64,000 bases of DNA, taken from contig CAYNDV010000004.1 of the NCBI GenBank assembly GCA_964396055.1, positions 15,095 to 79,094 on the forward strand. The letters are read 5' to 3'. Made by a program: the position numbers and the translations under genes. The notes below the pieces were generated by a model, which was not told the origin of the DNA, made no database searches, and was given only the letters and a program-made list of their open reading frames with translations. This stretch comes from CAYJPV01 sp964396055. Lineage in GTDB: Bacteria; Acidobacteriota; Vicinamibacteria; Vicinamibacterales; JAKQTR01. This document shows positions 25,200 to 33,240 of this stretch, piece by piece (position 1 is the first letter of the stretch; the number at the start of each line of letters is the position of its first letter).

Positions 25200-25613
25200 G
25201 TGCCAGAACTGAGTGATGCCGCATTGGTCGAGGCGTTGCGCCGCCACATGACCGTGGCGGTCGGCCGACAGGTGGTCGCCTCGTCGAACCTGGCCAACGT
25301 CAGCACCCCCGGGTACAAGGCGAAAGAAGTCGACTTCACCCAGATGCTCGACGAGCAGCTCACCGGGGGCACGCTGCCGATGCAGACGACCGGGCCCGGG
25401 CACCTGGGCGGGGCGATGCGGCCGGGCGCAACGGCCGATGCCCTCCCGACACGCGAGGTCGCCGGCAGCGGCGAGCGCCGCGACGGCAACACCGTGCAAC
25501 TGGACCGCGAACTGCTGACGATGACCTCTGCCGCCGGCGACTTCGCCCGCGCCCAGACGGCGCTGGCCGCGAAGTTCCGCCTGCTGCGTTACGCCATCAA
25601 CGAGGGGCGGTAA
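25200..25613 (+). CDS. flgB: Flagellar basal-body rod protein FlgB
   Basis: 137 residues from GTG 25200, which has GGGAGG upstream and gives a family-like N-terminus; GTG 25155 would add 15 residues just after the promoter. The rod signature SNLANVSTPGYKAKEVDF is clear. FlgB is the proximal rod subunit, exported by the flagellar type III system. First gene of the long flagellar operon. Confidence 0.92.
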   Translation: MPELSDAALVEALRRHMTVAVGRQVVASSNLANVSTPGYKAKEVDFTQMLDEQLTGGTLPMQTTGPGHLGGAMRPGATADALPTREVAGSGERRDGNTVQLDRELLTMTSAAGDFARAQTALAAKFRLLRYAINEGR

Positions 25614-25616
25614 CCC

Positions 25617-26042
25617 ATGCCTTCCACGCTGAGCGCCGCCATCGGAGCCGCCGCCACCGCGCTGGGCGCCGAACGCACCCGGATCGAAGTGGCCGTCTCG
25701 AACCTGGCCAACGCCGAGACCACCCGCGGCGCCAACGGGCAGCCCTACCGCCGGCGTGACGTCGTGCTCGAGAGCGACGGCGAGGCCCGGTTCGACAACG
25801 CCCTGGGCCAGGCCGTCGGCGTCAAGGTGGCTGCCATCGTCGAGGACAAATCGCCGTTCCGCATCGTGCACGACCCCGGGCACCCTGATGCCGACGCCGA
25901 GGGCATGGTCCGGCTGCCCAACGTGGATACCAACGTCGAGATGGTGGATCTGCTGTCCGCGTCCCGGGCCTATCAGGCGAACCTGACGGCCGTGAACCTG
26001 ATCCGCGACATGCTGCAGAAGGCCCTGGACCTGGGCAGGTAG
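25617..26042 (+). CDS. flgC: Flagellar basal-body rod protein FlgC
   Basis: 141 residues. N-terminal SNLANAETTRGANGQPYRR and the C-terminal NVDTNVEMVDLLSASRAYQ are the FlgC signatures; it builds the proximal rod with FlgB. Three bases after flgB, so translationally coupled. Confidence 0.93.
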   Translation: MPSTLSAAIGAAATALGAERTRIEVAVSNLANAETTRGANGQPYRRRDVVLESDGEARFDNALGQAVGVKVAAIVEDKSPFRIVHDPGHPDADAEGMVRLPNVDTNVEMVDLLSASRAYQANLTAVNLIRDMLQKALDLGR

Positions 26043-26055
26043 GCGAGGAGACACG

Positions 26056-26346
26056 ATGGCCATCACCCCGATTGGCACCCCCGGATCGCTGGCGCCGACC
26101 ATCAAGGCGCCCACCCCGGCCTCGAACGGCCAGCCCTTCGGCGACACCCTCAACCGGATGGTCGAGCAGGTGGAATCGTCGGGCCAGGCCGCGAACGACG
26201 CGGTGGCCAGGATGCTCGACGGCACCGGCGACGTCCACGACGCCATGATCGCCCTGCAGCGGTCCGACATGACGTTCCAGTTCGCCGTCCAGGTGCGCAA
26301 CAAGCTGGTGCAGGCGTACCAGGACATCATGCGGATGCCGATCTAG
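26056..26346 (+). CDS. fliE: Flagellar hook-basal body protein FliE
   Basis: 96 residues, ATG with GAGGAG upstream. The C-terminal pattern MIALQRSDMTFQFAVQVRNK followed by LVQAYQDIMRMPI is typical. FliE joins the MS ring to the rod. Confidence 0.92.
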   Translation: MAITPIGTPGSLAPTIKAPTPASNGQPFGDTLNRMVEQVESSGQAANDAVARMLDGTGDVHDAMIALQRSDMTFQFAVQVRNKLVQAYQDIMRMPI

Positions 26347-26379
26347 GCGCGGCCCTGATCCTATCGAGACCACGAATCC

Positions 26380-28110
26380 GTGAACCCGCAACAGACCCTC
26401 GAACGGCTGAAAACCCTGGCGGCCTCGATGACCGTGGCCCAGCGCACGAGCCTCGTCGTGGCGTTCGTGACGGTGGTGGCCCTGGTCACCGGGTCGGCCT
26501 ACCTGCTCAACCACCAGGACTACGTCCTGCTCTACTCGGACATGGATGCCGAGGCCGCCGCCGACGTGGTCGGGCGGCTGAAGGCGGCCAAGGTGCCGTA
26601 CGAGCTCGTGGACGGCGGTCGCGCCGTGCGCGTGCCCGAGAACCGCGCCTCCGAGCTGAAGCTCGAGATGGCGTCGCAGGGCCTGCCGAGCTCCGGCCGG
26701 ATCGGCTTCGAGATCTTCGACAAGATCTCGTTCGGCGCCACGGAGTTCCTCGAGCAGGTCAACTTCCGCCGGGCCCTCGAGGGCGAGCTGGCCCGCACGA
26801 TCGGCACGCTGCAGGAGGTGTCGAGCGCCCGGGTGCACATCGCCGTGGCCCGCACCTCGTTGTTCGAGGCTCGAGAGCAGCCCGCCAAGGCGTCGGTGGT
26901 CCTCAAGCTGCGGGGCAACCGCCCGCTCCCGGCCGCCACGTCGCGCAGCATCACGGCCCTCGTCGCGGCGGCGGTCGAAGGGCTGCGGCCGGAGTCCGTG
27001 GTGATCCTCGACAGCTACGGCCGCTCCCTGGCCAGGCCAGGCGAGGATCAGGACGGGCCCCTCGGCGGGCCGTCGATGGAACGGCAGCTGGTGCTCGAGC
27101 GCGACCTGACGACCAAGCTCGTGAACCTGCTCGAGCCGGTCGTCGGCTCGGGCCGCGTCCGCGTGAACGTGGCCGTCCGCCTGAACGCCCAGAGCGAAGA
27201 GCAGACCGAAGAACGCTGGGACCCCAACGCCGCGGTCATCCGCAGCCGTCAGACCACCAGCGACACGATGCCGCTCGGCGCGGGGGCGGCCGGGGGCGTG
27301 GCCGGCGCGCGCGCCAACCTGCCCGAGGCGACGGCGACGCCGCCCGCCGGGGGCGCGGCCCTGCCGGATGTGCCGAAGCCCGCGACGGCCGAGGCCGTCC
27401 GACTGGCCGGGCGCAGCGCCGAGACCACGAACTACGAGATCAGCCACGTGACCCGGCACACCGTGCGGCCCCACGGCGAGATCGCCCGGCTGTCGGTGGC
27501 CGTCATTCTCGACGATGCGGTGGTGACGGCCAAAGGCCAGGACGGCAACGTGGCGCGGCAGTACAAACCCCGCGAACGCGAGGAACTGCTGAAGATCCAG
27601 AACATCGTTTCGGGCGCGGTCGGCATCGACACGGGCCGCGGCGACCTCCTGACCGTCGAGAACGTGGCGTTCGAGGACCGGCTGCCGCTCGAAGAAGGCC
27701 CCGCCCCGAGCTTCTGGCGCCAGCAACTGGATCAGGTCGGCCAGCCCCACATGGTGGAAGTCGGCCGCGTCGTCGGCATCGTCGTCCTCGGGCTGCTGGC
27801 GTTCCTGTTCGTCGTCCGGCCGATGGTGAAGCGGGCGCTGGCCATCCCGCTCCAGATGCCGGAGCCCATCCCGGCGGCCGCCCAGGCGCTGCCGGGCGGA
27901 TCCGGCGGTCCGGCCGAGCTGCCGCCCACAATCGAGGACCTCGAAGGGGCGATTGAAGCGGAGCTGCAGGCGGCCGAAGCGGCCCAGGGCAGCGACAAGC
28001 GTCGCGTGCCCGTGCTGGCGAAGCGGCTGGGCGGCTTGACCATGAAGGAACCCGAAGCGGCGGCCCGGCTCGTCCGGGCGTGGCTCGCGGAAGACCGCGG
28101 CGGCAGGTAG
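26380..28110 (+). CDS. fliF: Flagellar MS-ring protein FliF
   Basis: 576 residues from GTG 26380. Membrane segments near residues 24-42 and 463-484 bracket the periplasmic ring-building motifs (GLPSSGRIGFEIFDK and SSARVHIAVARTSLF), as in FliF. The C-terminal cytoplasmic tail, ending EPEAAARLVRAWLAEDRGG, is the FliG-binding part. It forms the inner-membrane base of the motor. Confidence 0.95.
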   Translation: MNPQQTLERLKTLAASMTVAQRTSLVVAFVTVVALVTGSAYLLNHQDYVLLYSDMDAEAAADVVGRLKAAKVPYELVDGGRAVRVPENRASELKLEMASQGLPSSGRIGFEIFDKISFGATEFLEQVNFRRALEGELARTIGTLQEVSSARVHIAVARTSLFEAREQPAKASVVLKLRGNRPLPAATSRSITALVAAAVEGLRPESVVILDSYGRSLARPGEDQDGPLGGPSMERQLVLERDLTTKLVNLLEPVVGSGRVRVNVAVRLNAQSEEQTEERWDPNAAVIRSRQTTSDTMPLGAGAAGGVAGARANLPEATATPPAGGAALPDVPKPATAEAVRLAGRSAETTNYEISHVTRHTVRPHGEIARLSVAVILDDAVVTAKGQDGNVARQYKPREREELLKIQNIVSGAVGIDTGRGDLLTVENVAFEDRLPLEEGPAPSFWRQQLDQVGQPHMVEVGRVVGIVVLGLLAFLFVVRPMVKRALAIPLQMPEPIPAAAQALPGGSGGPAELPPTIEDLEGAIEAELQAAEAAQGSDKRRVPVLAKRLGGLTMKEPEAAARLVRAWLAEDRGGR

Positions 28111-28116
28111 GCGACC

Positions 28117-29124
28117 ATGGCATCGATTGCGACCGGCGTCCGGAAGGCGGCCATCTACAGCATGCTGATCGGCCAGGAGAGCGCCTCCCTCCTGCTGAAG
28201 CAGCTCACGGAGGAAGAGGTCGAGGCCATCGCCAAGGAAGTGGCCACGATCCAGGGCGTGCCGGCGAAGGCCGGCCAGGACGTGCTCGAGGAATTCCACC
28301 AGATGTGGATTGCCGCCGAGCACATCGCCCGGGGCGGCGTGGACACCGCGCGCCAGATCCTGGTGAAGACCTTCGGGCAGGACGAGGCGAAGAAGCTCAT
28401 CGACCGCCTGGTGAAGTCGTGCGAATCGACGCTGGTCTTCTCGGTGCTCGACAAGGCCGATCCCCAGCACCTCTCGAAGTTCATCCTCTCCGAGCACCCG
28501 CAGACCATTGCGCTGATCCTGGCGCACCTGAAGCCGGCCCAGGCCGCGCAGCTCGTGGGCCTGCTGCCCGAGCAGCTGCGCGTCAACGTGCTGACCCGCA
28601 TGGCGAGCCTCGACGAGATCCCGCTGGATGTCATTGTGCGCATCTCGTCGGTCATCGAGGAGCGCCTGAAGGTGCTCGGCGGGTCGACCCACGAGTCCTA
28701 CGGCGGCGTGCGCGCCGTGGCCGAACTGCTGAACCGCATCGATCGCGGCATGAGCCAGACCGTGCTCGGCGCCATCGAAGGGCCGCAGCCGGAACTCGCG
28801 ATGGCCATCCGCAACCTGATGTTCGTCTTCGAGGACCTGCTGCACGTCGAGGATCAGTCGATCCGGGAGATCGTCCAGCGGGCGGACAAGCGGGTCCTGA
28901 CGCTGGCCCTCAAGGGGTCGTCGGACGAGATCCGGGCGAAGTTCTTCAAGAACATGTCGGCGCGCGCCACCGAGATGATCAAGGAAGAGATGGAAGTGCT
29001 CGGCGCGGTGCGCCTGAAGGAAGTCGAGAAGGCGCAGCACGACATCGTGTCCATCGCCCGCAAGCTCGAGGAAGAGGGACTGCTGGTGACCGGCGCCGCC
29101 GGCGGAGAGGCCTATGTCGTCTAG
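28117..29124 (+). CDS. fliG: Flagellar motor switch protein FliG
   Basis: 335 residues, usual length. The middle-domain EHPQTIALILAHL motif and the charged C-terminal torque-helix region (SIREIVQRADKRVLTLALKG) are present. FliG sits on the MS ring and meets the stator. Its stop overlaps fliH. Confidence 0.95.
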   Translation: MASIATGVRKAAIYSMLIGQESASLLLKQLTEEEVEAIAKEVATIQGVPAKAGQDVLEEFHQMWIAAEHIARGGVDTARQILVKTFGQDEAKKLIDRLVKSCESTLVFSVLDKADPQHLSKFILSEHPQTIALILAHLKPAQAAQLVGLLPEQLRVNVLTRMASLDEIPLDVIVRISSVIEERLKVLGGSTHESYGGVRAVAELLNRIDRGMSQTVLGAIEGPQPELAMAIRNLMFVFEDLLHVEDQSIREIVQRADKRVLTLALKGSSDEIRAKFFKNMSARATEMIKEEMEVLGAVRLKEVEKAQHDIVSIARKLEEEGLLVTGAAGGEAYVV

Positions 29125-29842
29125 AGCGCGCGTCCTGGGGCGCGGCACCCCGGTGTCGGCCTTCGCCTGGGCGGATGCCGCCTTCGTGGAGCCGCTGCCG
29201 GCGGAGGATCTGTTCGCCGTGGCCGGCGCCGGCGCGATGCGGCCTGCGCCGTCGCTGGCGCCCGACGCGCCACCCGCTCCGGAACCGCGTCCGGAGCCGG
29301 CCGAGGACCGCAGCCGGCTGGCGGCGATCGAGCGTGAAGCGTTCGCGACGGCGTACGCGCAGGGCGAGAAGGCGGGCCTGGAAGCCGGCACCAAGCGCGC
29401 CGACGCGATGCTGCGCCGGCTGTCCGATACGTTGCGCGAGCTCGACGACCTGCGGCGGACGATGATCCGCCAGACCGAGCACCAGATCGTGCAACTGGCC
29501 GTCGAGATGGCGCGGCGCATCCTCCGGCGCGAGGTGCAGACCGACAACGACCTGCTGTGCGCGATGGCCCGCGTGGCCCTCGACCGCCTCGGCGACAACG
29601 CCCCGGCCACCATCCGGCTGAACCCGGAGGACTATCACACCATCGTGGCGCGCCACGGCGGCACCTGGGCCGGCAGCAACGTCACCGTCGTGGCCGATCC
29701 GGCCGTCGGCCGGGGCGGGTGCCTCGTGGAGTCGTCCTTCGGGTTCGTCGATGCGAGCGTCGAGGCCCAGTTCCGGGTCCTCGAGCAGGCGCTGCTCGCC
29801 GAGGAGGGCGCCCCGGCGCCGGCGGGGCACCATGGCGGCTGA
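29114..29842 (+). CDS. fliH: Flagellar export ATPase regulator FliH
   Basis: 242 residues, starting 11 bases inside fliG. A proline/alanine-rich N-terminus is followed by helical repeats (AYAQGEKAGLEAG, with the GxxxG-like pattern) and the C-terminal domain HQIVQLAVEMARRIL. It binds the ATPase FliI at the export gate. Confidence 0.88.
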   Translation: MSSRARVLGRGTPVSAFAWADAAFVEPLPAEDLFAVAGAGAMRPAPSLAPDAPPAPEPRPEPAEDRSRLAAIEREAFATAYAQGEKAGLEAGTKRADAMLRRLSDTLRELDDLRRTMIRQTEHQIVQLAVEMARRILRREVQTDNDLLCAMARVALDRLGDNAPATIRLNPEDYHTIVARHGGTWAGSNVTVVADPAVGRGGCLVESSFGFVDASVEAQFRVLEQALLAEEGAPAPAGHHGG

Positions 29843-31145
29843 GTTCTCCCTGGCCCGCCAGCGCGACCTGATCCGCCGCACCGAGACCCTGCCGCTGGCG
29901 GGCCGGGTGATGCGCAGCGTCGGGCTGGTCGTCGAGTCGAGCGGCCCCCGCGCGCGCATCGGCGAGATCTGCGAACTGATCCGGGATGGCGAACGCGGCG
30001 GCCTGCCGCTGGAAGTCGTGGGGTTCCGCGACGGCCTCGTGCTCTCGGTGCCCCTCGGCCCGACCTCCGGCATCCGGCCCGGCGACATCATCGTCGCGCG
30101 CGGCAATACGGCGAGCATTCCCGTCGGCGACGGCCTGCTCGGCCGCGTGATCGACGGCCTCGGCCGGCCCATCGACGGGGCCGGACCGATCGCCGCCACC
30201 TCCGACTACCCGCTGCACCCGGCACCGCTCAACCCGATGGAACGCGACCCGATCGTGACGCCCATCGGGTCCGGCGTGCGCGCCATCGACGGCCTGCTCA
30301 CGGTGGGCCGCGGCCAGCGCCTCGGGCTGTTCGGCGGCAGCGGCGTGGGCAAGAGCACGCTGCTGGGCATGATGGCCCGGGGCACCGCGGCGGATGTCAC
30401 GGTGATCGGCCTGGTCGGCGAGCGCGGCCGCGAGGTGCGGACCTTCCTGGAGCACGACCTGGGGCCCGAGGGGCTGAAGCGCGCCGTGGTGGTGGTGTCC
30501 ACGTCGGACAACCCGTCGCTGCTGCGGCTGCGCGCCGCGTACACCGCGACCGCCGTTGCCGAGTACTTCCGCGACCAGGGCCTGCAGGTGCTGCTGCTGA
30601 TGGACTCGGTCACGCGCTTCGCCATGGCCCAGCGCGAGATCGGCCTGGCGGCCGGTGAGCCGCCCACGGCCAAGGGGTACCCGCCGTCGGTGTTCGCCCT
30701 GCTCCCGCAGCTGCTCGAGCGCGCCGGCAACGTGCGCGGGCGCGGCGGCATCACCGCGTTCTACACCGTGCTCGTCGAGGGCGACGACCACAACGAGCCC
30801 GTGGCCGACGCGGTCCGCGCCATCCTCGACGGGCACATCGTCCTGTCGCGGGACCTCGCCTCGGCCAACCACTATCCCGCCATCGACATCCTGCAGAGCG
30901 TGAGCCGGACGATGCCGGACGTGACGACCGTCGAACACCGCCTGAAGGCCGGGCGCGTGCGCGACTGGATGGCCACCGTGCGCAACGCCGAGGACCTCGT
31001 CAACGTCGGCGCCTACGTCGCGGGCAGCAACCCCCGGATCGACGAGGCGCTGGCCCGACGTGACAGCATCACGTCCTTCCTGCGTCAGGCGCCCGACAGT
31101 CCGTGCAGCCTCGAGCACGCCGTCCAGGATCTGCAGGCCGTCTGA
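29832..31145 (+). CDS. fliI: Flagellum-specific export ATPase FliI
   Basis: 437 residues from ATG 29832, overlapping fliH by 11 bases. Walker A FGGSGVGKSTLLGM, the F1-beta-like LVGERGREVRTFLEHDLG and Walker B LLLMDSVTRFAMAQREIGL are intact. It energises type III export of rod, hook and filament proteins. Confidence 0.95.
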   Translation: MAAEFSLARQRDLIRRTETLPLAGRVMRSVGLVVESSGPRARIGEICELIRDGERGGLPLEVVGFRDGLVLSVPLGPTSGIRPGDIIVARGNTASIPVGDGLLGRVIDGLGRPIDGAGPIAATSDYPLHPAPLNPMERDPIVTPIGSGVRAIDGLLTVGRGQRLGLFGGSGVGKSTLLGMMARGTAADVTVIGLVGERGREVRTFLEHDLGPEGLKRAVVVVSTSDNPSLLRLRAAYTATAVAEYFRDQGLQVLLLMDSVTRFAMAQREIGLAAGEPPTAKGYPPSVFALLPQLLERAGNVRGRGGITAFYTVLVEGDDHNEPVADAVRAILDGHIVLSRDLASANHYPAIDILQSVSRTMPDVTTVEHRLKAGRVRDWMATVRNAEDLVNVGAYVAGSNPRIDEALARRDSITSFLRQAPDSPCSLEHAVQDLQAV

Positions 31146-31147
31146 CG

Positions 31148-31612
31148 ATGCGCCCCTTCGTCTTCCGCGCGCAGGCCGCCCTCGATCTCCGCCAACGCCG
31201 CGATGACGACGCCAAACGCGCATTGGCCGAGGCAAATGCCGCCGTCAGCCAGGCCGAAGGGCGCCTGCAGGCCGCCATCGAGGCGCGCGAGCGGGCGTTT
31301 GCCGAGGCGGGCGCGGCCCTCGCCAGCGCGACCTCGGCCCAGAGCGCCGTGTGGTACCGGAATTGGATAACAGGACACCAGCGCGACGTCGCCGGCCGGC
31401 AGGACGACCTGACCCGCCGCCGCGACGACGCCCAGGCCGCCCGCGAGCGCGCCACCCGCACCCACGTGGACCTGCGGGTCCTCGAGCGGCTGAAGGAACG
31501 TGCCCGGCGGACGTACGACGCCGCCGTCCAGCGCGAGGAACAGAAAGCCATCGACTGGCTGGCCGTGCTGCGAAGCATCCCGCACTCACGCGGGCAGGAG
31601 GAAACGGAATGA
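31148..31612 (+). CDS. fliJ: Flagellar export protein FliJ
   Basis: 154 residues, almost entirely charged coiled coil (repeated ARERA, RRRDDAQ and ERLKERARRTYDAAVQREEQ), in the expected place after fliI. FliJ links the ATPase ring to FlhA. Identity rests on position, length and helical character. Confidence 0.82.
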   Translation: MRPFVFRAQAALDLRQRRDDDAKRALAEANAAVSQAEGRLQAAIEARERAFAEAGAALASATSAQSAVWYRNWITGHQRDVAGRQDDLTRRRDDAQAARERATRTHVDLRVLERLKERARRTYDAAVQREEQKAIDWLAVLRSIPHSRGQEETE

Positions 31613-31893
31613 GCATTGAGGCGTTGACGGGAGCCCAGGCCGCGAACGCGGCCACCGGCACCCGCACCGGCTCGCTGTCCGGCATCGCCGGCAGCCAGCT
31701 GGGCCAGGACGCGTTCCTGAAGCTGCTCGTGACGCAGCTGCGTCACCAGGACCCCACCAAGCCGATGGCGGACACCGAGTTCGTCACCCAGCTCGCCCAG
31801 TTCAGCTCGCTCGAGAAGCTCACCACCATCGCCGAATCGACCAGCAACCTGCGCGACCTGTTCCTGTTGCTCGGCAGCTCGTCCAACAAGTAA
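31609..31893 (+). CDS. flgD: Hook-capping protein FlgD, short form
   Basis: 94 residues from ATG 31609, overlapping the fliJ stop as ATGA, with a strong AGGAGG. Only the conserved N-terminal region is present: GQDAFLKLLVTQLRHQDPT and EFVTQLAQFSSLEKL. Canonical FlgD exceeds 200 residues and has C-terminal FnIII/tudor-like domains, which are absent here. There is no sign of a frameshift: the stop is followed 15 bases later by flgE. Confidence 0.88.
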   Translation: MSIEALTGAQAANAATGTRTGSLSGIAGSQLGQDAFLKLLVTQLRHQDPTKPMADTEFVTQLAQFSSLEKLTTIAESTSNLRDLFLLLGSSSNK

Positions 31894-31908
31894 GAGAGGG
31901 AGACTCCC

Positions 31909-33204
31909 ATGGCAGTCGGATCGTTCTCGGCGGGGCTCACCGGCCTCAATGCGTTCTCCGCGTGGCTCAGCGTCATCGGCAACAACCTCGCCAACCTCAA
32001 TACCATCGGCTTCAAGGGCAGCACGGTCCAGTTCCAGGACCTCGTGAGCCAGAAGGTCAGCGGCAGCGGCACCAACCCCATGCAGGTCGGCCTCGGCGTG
32101 ACGATGGGCGCGATCTCCCCGGTGTTCAGCCAGGGCGCCATCGAGGCGTCACGCGACGCCACGAACGTGGCCATCCAGGGCAACGGCTTCTTCGTCGTGC
32201 GCGACGCGTCGGGCGGGTTGTCCTACACCCGCGCCGGCAACTTCTCCTTCGACTCGAACGGCATGCTCGTCACGCCGGACGGCCTGAAGGTGCAGGGCTG
32301 GAGCACACCCGGCGCCGACGGCAACATCCTGACCAACGGCCCCACGGGCGACATCACCGTGCCGCCGGGCGTGCTGCGCGCCCCCGTGGCCACCTCCACG
32401 TTCCGCACCGTGTCCAACCTCGACGCCGGCGCGGCCGTCAACGACACGTTCGTGACCTCCGTGCAGATGTTCGACTCGCTCGGCACGTCGCACGTCGTCC
32501 AGATCACCTACACGAAGACCGCGGCCAACACCTGGGGCTACAAGATGGAAGTGCCGGGCGCCGACGTCGCCGGCGGCACGCCGGGCACGCCGTTCGAACT
32601 CGCGTCGGGCACGCTCACCTTCGACGCGCAGGGCGCGCTCGCCACCTTCGCCGTGAATCCGCCCGCCACCGGCGGCGGCACCGCGCCGAACATCACCGAT
32701 GTGGGCTTCACGACGCCCGCGTGGACCAGCGGCGCCGGGGCCAGCACCCTGTCGTTCGACCTCGTCGACGCCAACGGCAAGGCGACCCTGTCCGGGTACG
32801 CCGCGCCCTCCGCCACGTCGTCGATCACGCAGAACGGCGGCGCGGCCGGCATGATCGAGAACATCAGCATCGCCGCCGACGGCACGATCCTCGCCACCTT
32901 CGGCGCCGGCCAGACCGTGGCCGTGGGCCAGCTCGCGATGGCGAGCTTCAACAACACCAAGGGCCTCATGAAGCTCGGGTCCAACCGCTACGGCGAGAGC
33001 CAGTCGGCGGGCCTGCCCAACATCGGCACGGCGGGCACCGGCGGGCGCGGCAGCCTGATCGGCAACGCGATCGAGCAGTCGAACGTGGACATCGCCCAGG
33101 AGTTCACCTCGATGATCCTGGCCCAGCGCGGGTACCAGGCCAATTCCAAGACCATCACCACGTCCGACGAGATGCTCGTCGAGACGCTGAACCTCAAGCG
33201 GTAA
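31909..33204 (+). CDS. flgE: Flagellar hook protein FlgE
   Basis: 431 residues, ATG with GAGAGGGAG upstream. N-terminal SVIGNNLANLNTIGFKGS, the central NGFFVVRDASGGLSYTRAG block and the C-terminal EQSNVDIAQEFTSMILAQRG are hook/rod-family signatures. The large, variable, Ala/Thr-rich middle (about residues 150-320) fits FlgE rather than FlgG. It polymerises into the hook. Confidence 0.94.
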   Translation: MAVGSFSAGLTGLNAFSAWLSVIGNNLANLNTIGFKGSTVQFQDLVSQKVSGSGTNPMQVGLGVTMGAISPVFSQGAIEASRDATNVAIQGNGFFVVRDASGGLSYTRAGNFSFDSNGMLVTPDGLKVQGWSTPGADGNILTNGPTGDITVPPGVLRAPVATSTFRTVSNLDAGAAVNDTFVTSVQMFDSLGTSHVVQITYTKTAANTWGYKMEVPGADVAGGTPGTPFELASGTLTFDAQGALATFAVNPPATGGGTAPNITDVGFTTPAWTSGAGASTLSFDLVDANGKATLSGYAAPSATSSITQNGGAAGMIENISIAADGTILATFGAGQTVAVGQLAMASFNNTKGLMKLGSNRYGESQSAGLPNIGTAGTGGRGSLIGNAIEQSNVDIAQEFTSMILAQRGYQANSKTITTSDEMLVETLNLKR

Positions 33205-33240
33205 CGCGCCGCCCGGCCCCGTCGTCACAGGACCTGACCA

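Noticed and set aside
25822..29613. 1263-residue open frame on the minus strand across flgC-fliH
   Set aside because: Mirror image of strongly supported flagellar genes; His/Arg/Gly-rich with no recognisable domain.
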